Positions 61,405 to 64,000 of a DNA stretch of 64,000 nucleotides are shown piece by piece. A model generated the notes under the pieces. It worked only from the letters and a program-made list of their open reading frames with translations, was not told the DNA's origin and ran no database searches. Numbering within the stretch: the stretch's first letter is position 1; every line of letters begins with the position of its first letter. The translations under genes were made by a program, and so were the position numbers. Source of the stretch: Agapetus fuscipes (Eukaryota; Arthropoda; Insecta; Trichoptera; Glossosomatidae); contig OX637334.1 in NCBI GenBank assembly GCA_951799405.1, forward strand, positions 10,416,001-10,480,000. Direction: 5' to 3'.

Positions 61405-61690
61405 TGATAGCTCAGTTGGTAGAGTGCTTGCATTCCATGCCGAGAGCTCAGGTTTGAATCCCACCGAGGGTGTTAGAAATTATTTCCCGTTTAGGTGTTT
61501 ATTTCAAGCCCAAAATAAAATACCGGCAAGGCTTACTCAGCCTTCACAAGAAATGAGTACCAGCGCCCTCGGAAGCCAGCTCCCAGTTGAAATGGGACTT
61601 TTAAATTTACCTGTAACTATAAATAGGTTTCACTTGCCACATGCGAACCTATTGGGGAAAACGCGGAAAAAAGTTCCACTATGTGTAGAG
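61405..61690 (+). mobile_element. SINE family B, near full length
   Basis: Head TGATAGCTCAGTTGGTAGAG with GGTTTGAATCCCACCGAGGG, body AATACCGGCAAGGCTTACTC, and end CCACTATGTGTAGAGCTAAG. Confidence 0.88.
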
Positions 61691-62159
61691 CTAAGCATAC
61701 CTACTTATAATAATATGTAGAACAGTAGAACTAAACTGCATACTTCTTCTTAAACTGCATATTTTGCTATTAGTGCCTTATGAATCAAGCATTTATCTAT
61801 TTATATAGAGGAAAATGTCTCAAAAAATATAATAATACTAGTATAATAATATATACATATTACGACATTATAAGAAGTTGGTCGTTGATTATTTTAAAAG
61901 ATTAATGAAGCTTTTACAGCCAACACAGCTTGCAATGTTTAATCTGCCATCAAACGCGATTCTTGACATCAGTTGTTCATTAATTAGACTTGATTTATAA
62001 ACGAGGAAAACGCTCGAATGCAAAATGCATTAAACTCTAAATAAAATGTTTCACGGGTGTATTCATTCTGTTTTTTTGAAATCTGATTCAAAGTAACCCT
62101 TGTCTGGATGACGTCACAGGCTGTCGTCCATATTCCAGATAATCAGGACTTATTTTATT
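61691..62159. other. Unassigned, with a SINE D trace
   Basis: CTGGATGACGTCACAGG near 62,105 resembles the D motif. Nothing coding is seen. Confidence 0.35.
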
Positions 62160-62208
62160 CACAAACATTTGGGGTTAGCCTCATACCAACTTCTAAGTCA
62201 AGGAATTA
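62160..62208 (-). mobile_element. Unit A, 5' end only
   Basis: GTTAGCCTCATACCAACTTC and AAGTCAAGGAATT are the reverse complement of the A 5' boundary. Confidence 0.6.
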
Positions 62209-62229
62209 ATATTGTAAAAATAAAAATTA

Positions 62230-62392
62230 AAGTTTTCTTCACGAGTTGCTTGATTTTCTCAAGCGCTTTTCTCGTTGCTGTTCTCATTTCTTGGGTTGTT
62301 CTTTTAACAATAATGTGATAACTATATATTCCGTGATCTGTGGGGATAACATTGAAAGGGCTTGAGAAAAAAAAGCAATTCGGGAAGAAAAA
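62230..62392. mobile_element. Small foldback or MITE
   Basis: CTTCACGAGTTGCTTGATTT..CTCAAGC near 62,235 is mirrored as GCTTGAGAAAAAAAAGCAAT..TCGGGAAG near 62,358-62,387, with about 80% identity by eye over about 30 bp. Confidence 0.6.
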
Positions 62393-63914
62393 CTTTTTTT
62401 TGTTTACATTATTAATTGTACCTATATCAATATTATTTTCGATCCGCTAGAAATCGGTGACACACAATTTTTTTTTAATAATGTTTATCTACAAATAAAC
62501 ATACATATTATACATAAATATAAAATATACATAAATATACAAATAAAATACAAAATATAAACGCGAAATTATCACCAGCTAGTTTTCTGTAGGTACATAT
62601 TTATTTGTTCCATCTTTGGTGTGGCAGCACTTGTACTCCGCAACTTGCAACTATGTTCAGTGCAGAAATCAAAGTGTCAAATCTGTCACAACAAGTTATC
62701 TTTTCAAAACATCAAACAGCACACAAATAAACGAATCAAACCTATTTTACAATCATCTGAACAATCATTTACTGTATTGGCATCAATATTCGGTGAGTGT
62801 ATTTGAAATTTACGTTTAAAAACTTTTTGTTATAAACATAACCTCATTTTTATTCACTACGTCAAGATAATGATACTCACACAACATAAATCCAAGCGGG
62901 AAGGTTATAAGGTTTTACAAGTGTGTAAAAATATAATATAGGTATTTAGTAGGTTATTCACGTAAATAAAAATATTAAATTACTTACCTAACGTAACTAG
63001 GCGTACCTATTGAGAAAAGAATACAATTTTTTTCTTCTAATACTCTTATCGTGCGCCGTCTTTGAAAATCGCATAACGATTTGATTTCAAACACTTGGAC
63101 ACTAAAAACTGGTCACAAATATACACTTCCAACACACAATTCCTGCAAACGGTTCACTTGAGGGCATTTTTGTGTTTTTAGATATATATTGATCACTTTT
63201 TCACAGGTGTTGTATGGGATTTTTATTGTGGTCTGTCAGACGTTGTATGGGTAAATCCTTGGTGGAACTGTGGAAGAAGAGAAATCGGGAAGGGGGGAGG
63301 GGAGATCGCAATACAGAGACACAGGATGCAACTAGTTAAAAAAGACAGGGGCAGATGGGCATCGTTTATGACTTGTTTTATTTTCCCATAGAGTATGCAG
63401 CTATGGCTTTGTATATGCCCAGTGATATCCGGACGAAACGTCAGTCCTCCCATTCAAGGGAAACCAATGTTTGACGAAGGAACCAGAAGAGTGCTTTTAA
63501 ACCCTGTCATTTCTATTTCACCTAATAATTTTAAGCCCCTTTTCACACAATCCGGTCCGTTGCCGGATCGGAAGTCGCGTAGTTTATGGGGATGCATGCT
63601 AGCTTTCATACCGACGTGGTATTTATCCGGCAATCCCATAGGTACATTTCACAACCAGATCTGGATGGTGTGAACAGACAGAACAAACAAACAAGCAGAA
63701 TAATATAGATAGAGGAAGTTGACCAAATGCAACAAAAAGCAAAATAAGTTATTACTAAAAAGATGCTGATTCCATTACTCCCATCTCTAGAACTCCACCG
63801 TATTCTTGAAAGAGGACTAGTAAAATTATGCAATTTTGTAAGTACCGACTAGTTTTCACCTTCTTACAAAATTATTTACGAAATTAATTATGTTGGCACG
63901 ATTACAGCTCGCAA
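62393..63914. other. Mostly unassigned, with a possible short exon
   Basis: A plus-strand frame from ATG 62,621 includes a CQICHNKLSFQNIKQH segment (zinc-finger-like CxxC...H, second histidine absent) and reaches a strong donor GTGAGT at about 62,793. It may be a first exon but is unsupported otherwise. Around 63,535-63,600 a CCGTTGCCGGATCGG-rich patch stands out. The rest shows nothing. Confidence 0.35.
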
Positions 63915-64000
63915 CGCAACGCAAAAACGCAACTAAGCTACACATATAGTGTAACTTCTTGCCTGCGTTAGCCCCGAAGGGGTCGCATGTGGCGCTTCGA
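63915..64000 (-). mobile_element. SINE family B, 3' end, continues beyond the window
   Basis: AACTAAGCTACACATATAGT followed by CCCCGAAGGGGTCGCATGTG. The head would lie past base 64,000. Confidence 0.85.

Noticed and set aside
61424..61720. A 98-codon plus-strand frame with no obvious stops
   Set aside because: It is SINE B sequence. Similar peptides recur at the other B copies in the same register.

Overview
This is an AT-rich eukaryotic nuclear window that I infer to be insect, most likely Lepidoptera. The inference rests on an insect-type ion transport peptide (ITP) gene and on dense insect-style LINEs, tRNA-derived SINEs, MITEs and LTR elements. No CRISPR array, rRNA gene or convincing functional tRNA gene is visible. 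All tRNA-like stretches look like SINE heads.

The one host gene I can assign with confidence is ITP, on the minus strand between 7,624 and 13,881. A shared exon (13,652-13,881) carries the signal peptide and the first 39 mature residues. It can splice to a 121-nt cassette exon (12,813-12,933), which gives the long, non-amidated ITP-L form. It can instead skip to the last exon (7,624-7,741), which gives the 72-residue amidated ITP form. All junctions follow GT-AG and keep phase. Promoter and 5' UTR exons must lie above 13.9 kb and were not identified.

Inside the ITP intron, in antisense, sits the most unusual object in the window: a compact LTR retrotransposon at 9,509-12,573. Its two 456-bp LTRs read as identical and a 4-bp target duplication flanks it. 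It has no pol. Its single reading frame fuses a Gag-like N-terminus with a SAP motif to an intronless, GC-rich copy of the host chromatin protein DEK. This looks like a recent insertion of an element that captured a cellular gene.

The window is otherwise repeats. It holds a decayed RNase H LINE (177-1,382) and a recent copia element (44,829-48,607) with identical 165-bp LTRs and a 5-bp target duplication. The copia copy has lost its reverse-transcriptase core and sits inside an older inverted-repeat pair. There are at least four SINE-like families, called here B (GATAGCTCAGTTGG head), C (GGTGAGCGCTG body), D (GTGACGTCAC body) and E (type II tRNA-like head). There are more than twenty copies of a ~250-bp unit, called A, which matches the 3' end of a LINE whose C-terminal domain occurs at 33.3, 42.6, 56.6 and 57.4 kb. 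Two hAT-type insertions carry 8-bp duplications, several foldback elements are present, and several tandem repeats occur (60.5, 58.2, 50.9, 27.0 and 16.0 kb).

Outside ITP I see only weak candidates for host exons (about 20.0, 24.0, 51.8 and 62.7 kb). They are reported as leads, not genes. Many insertions are nested (A in E, foldback in E, E in hAT, B in a TIR element, copia in an inverted-repeat pair), which gives a relative order of transposition. Family assignments come from reading alone. No database search or alignment was run.
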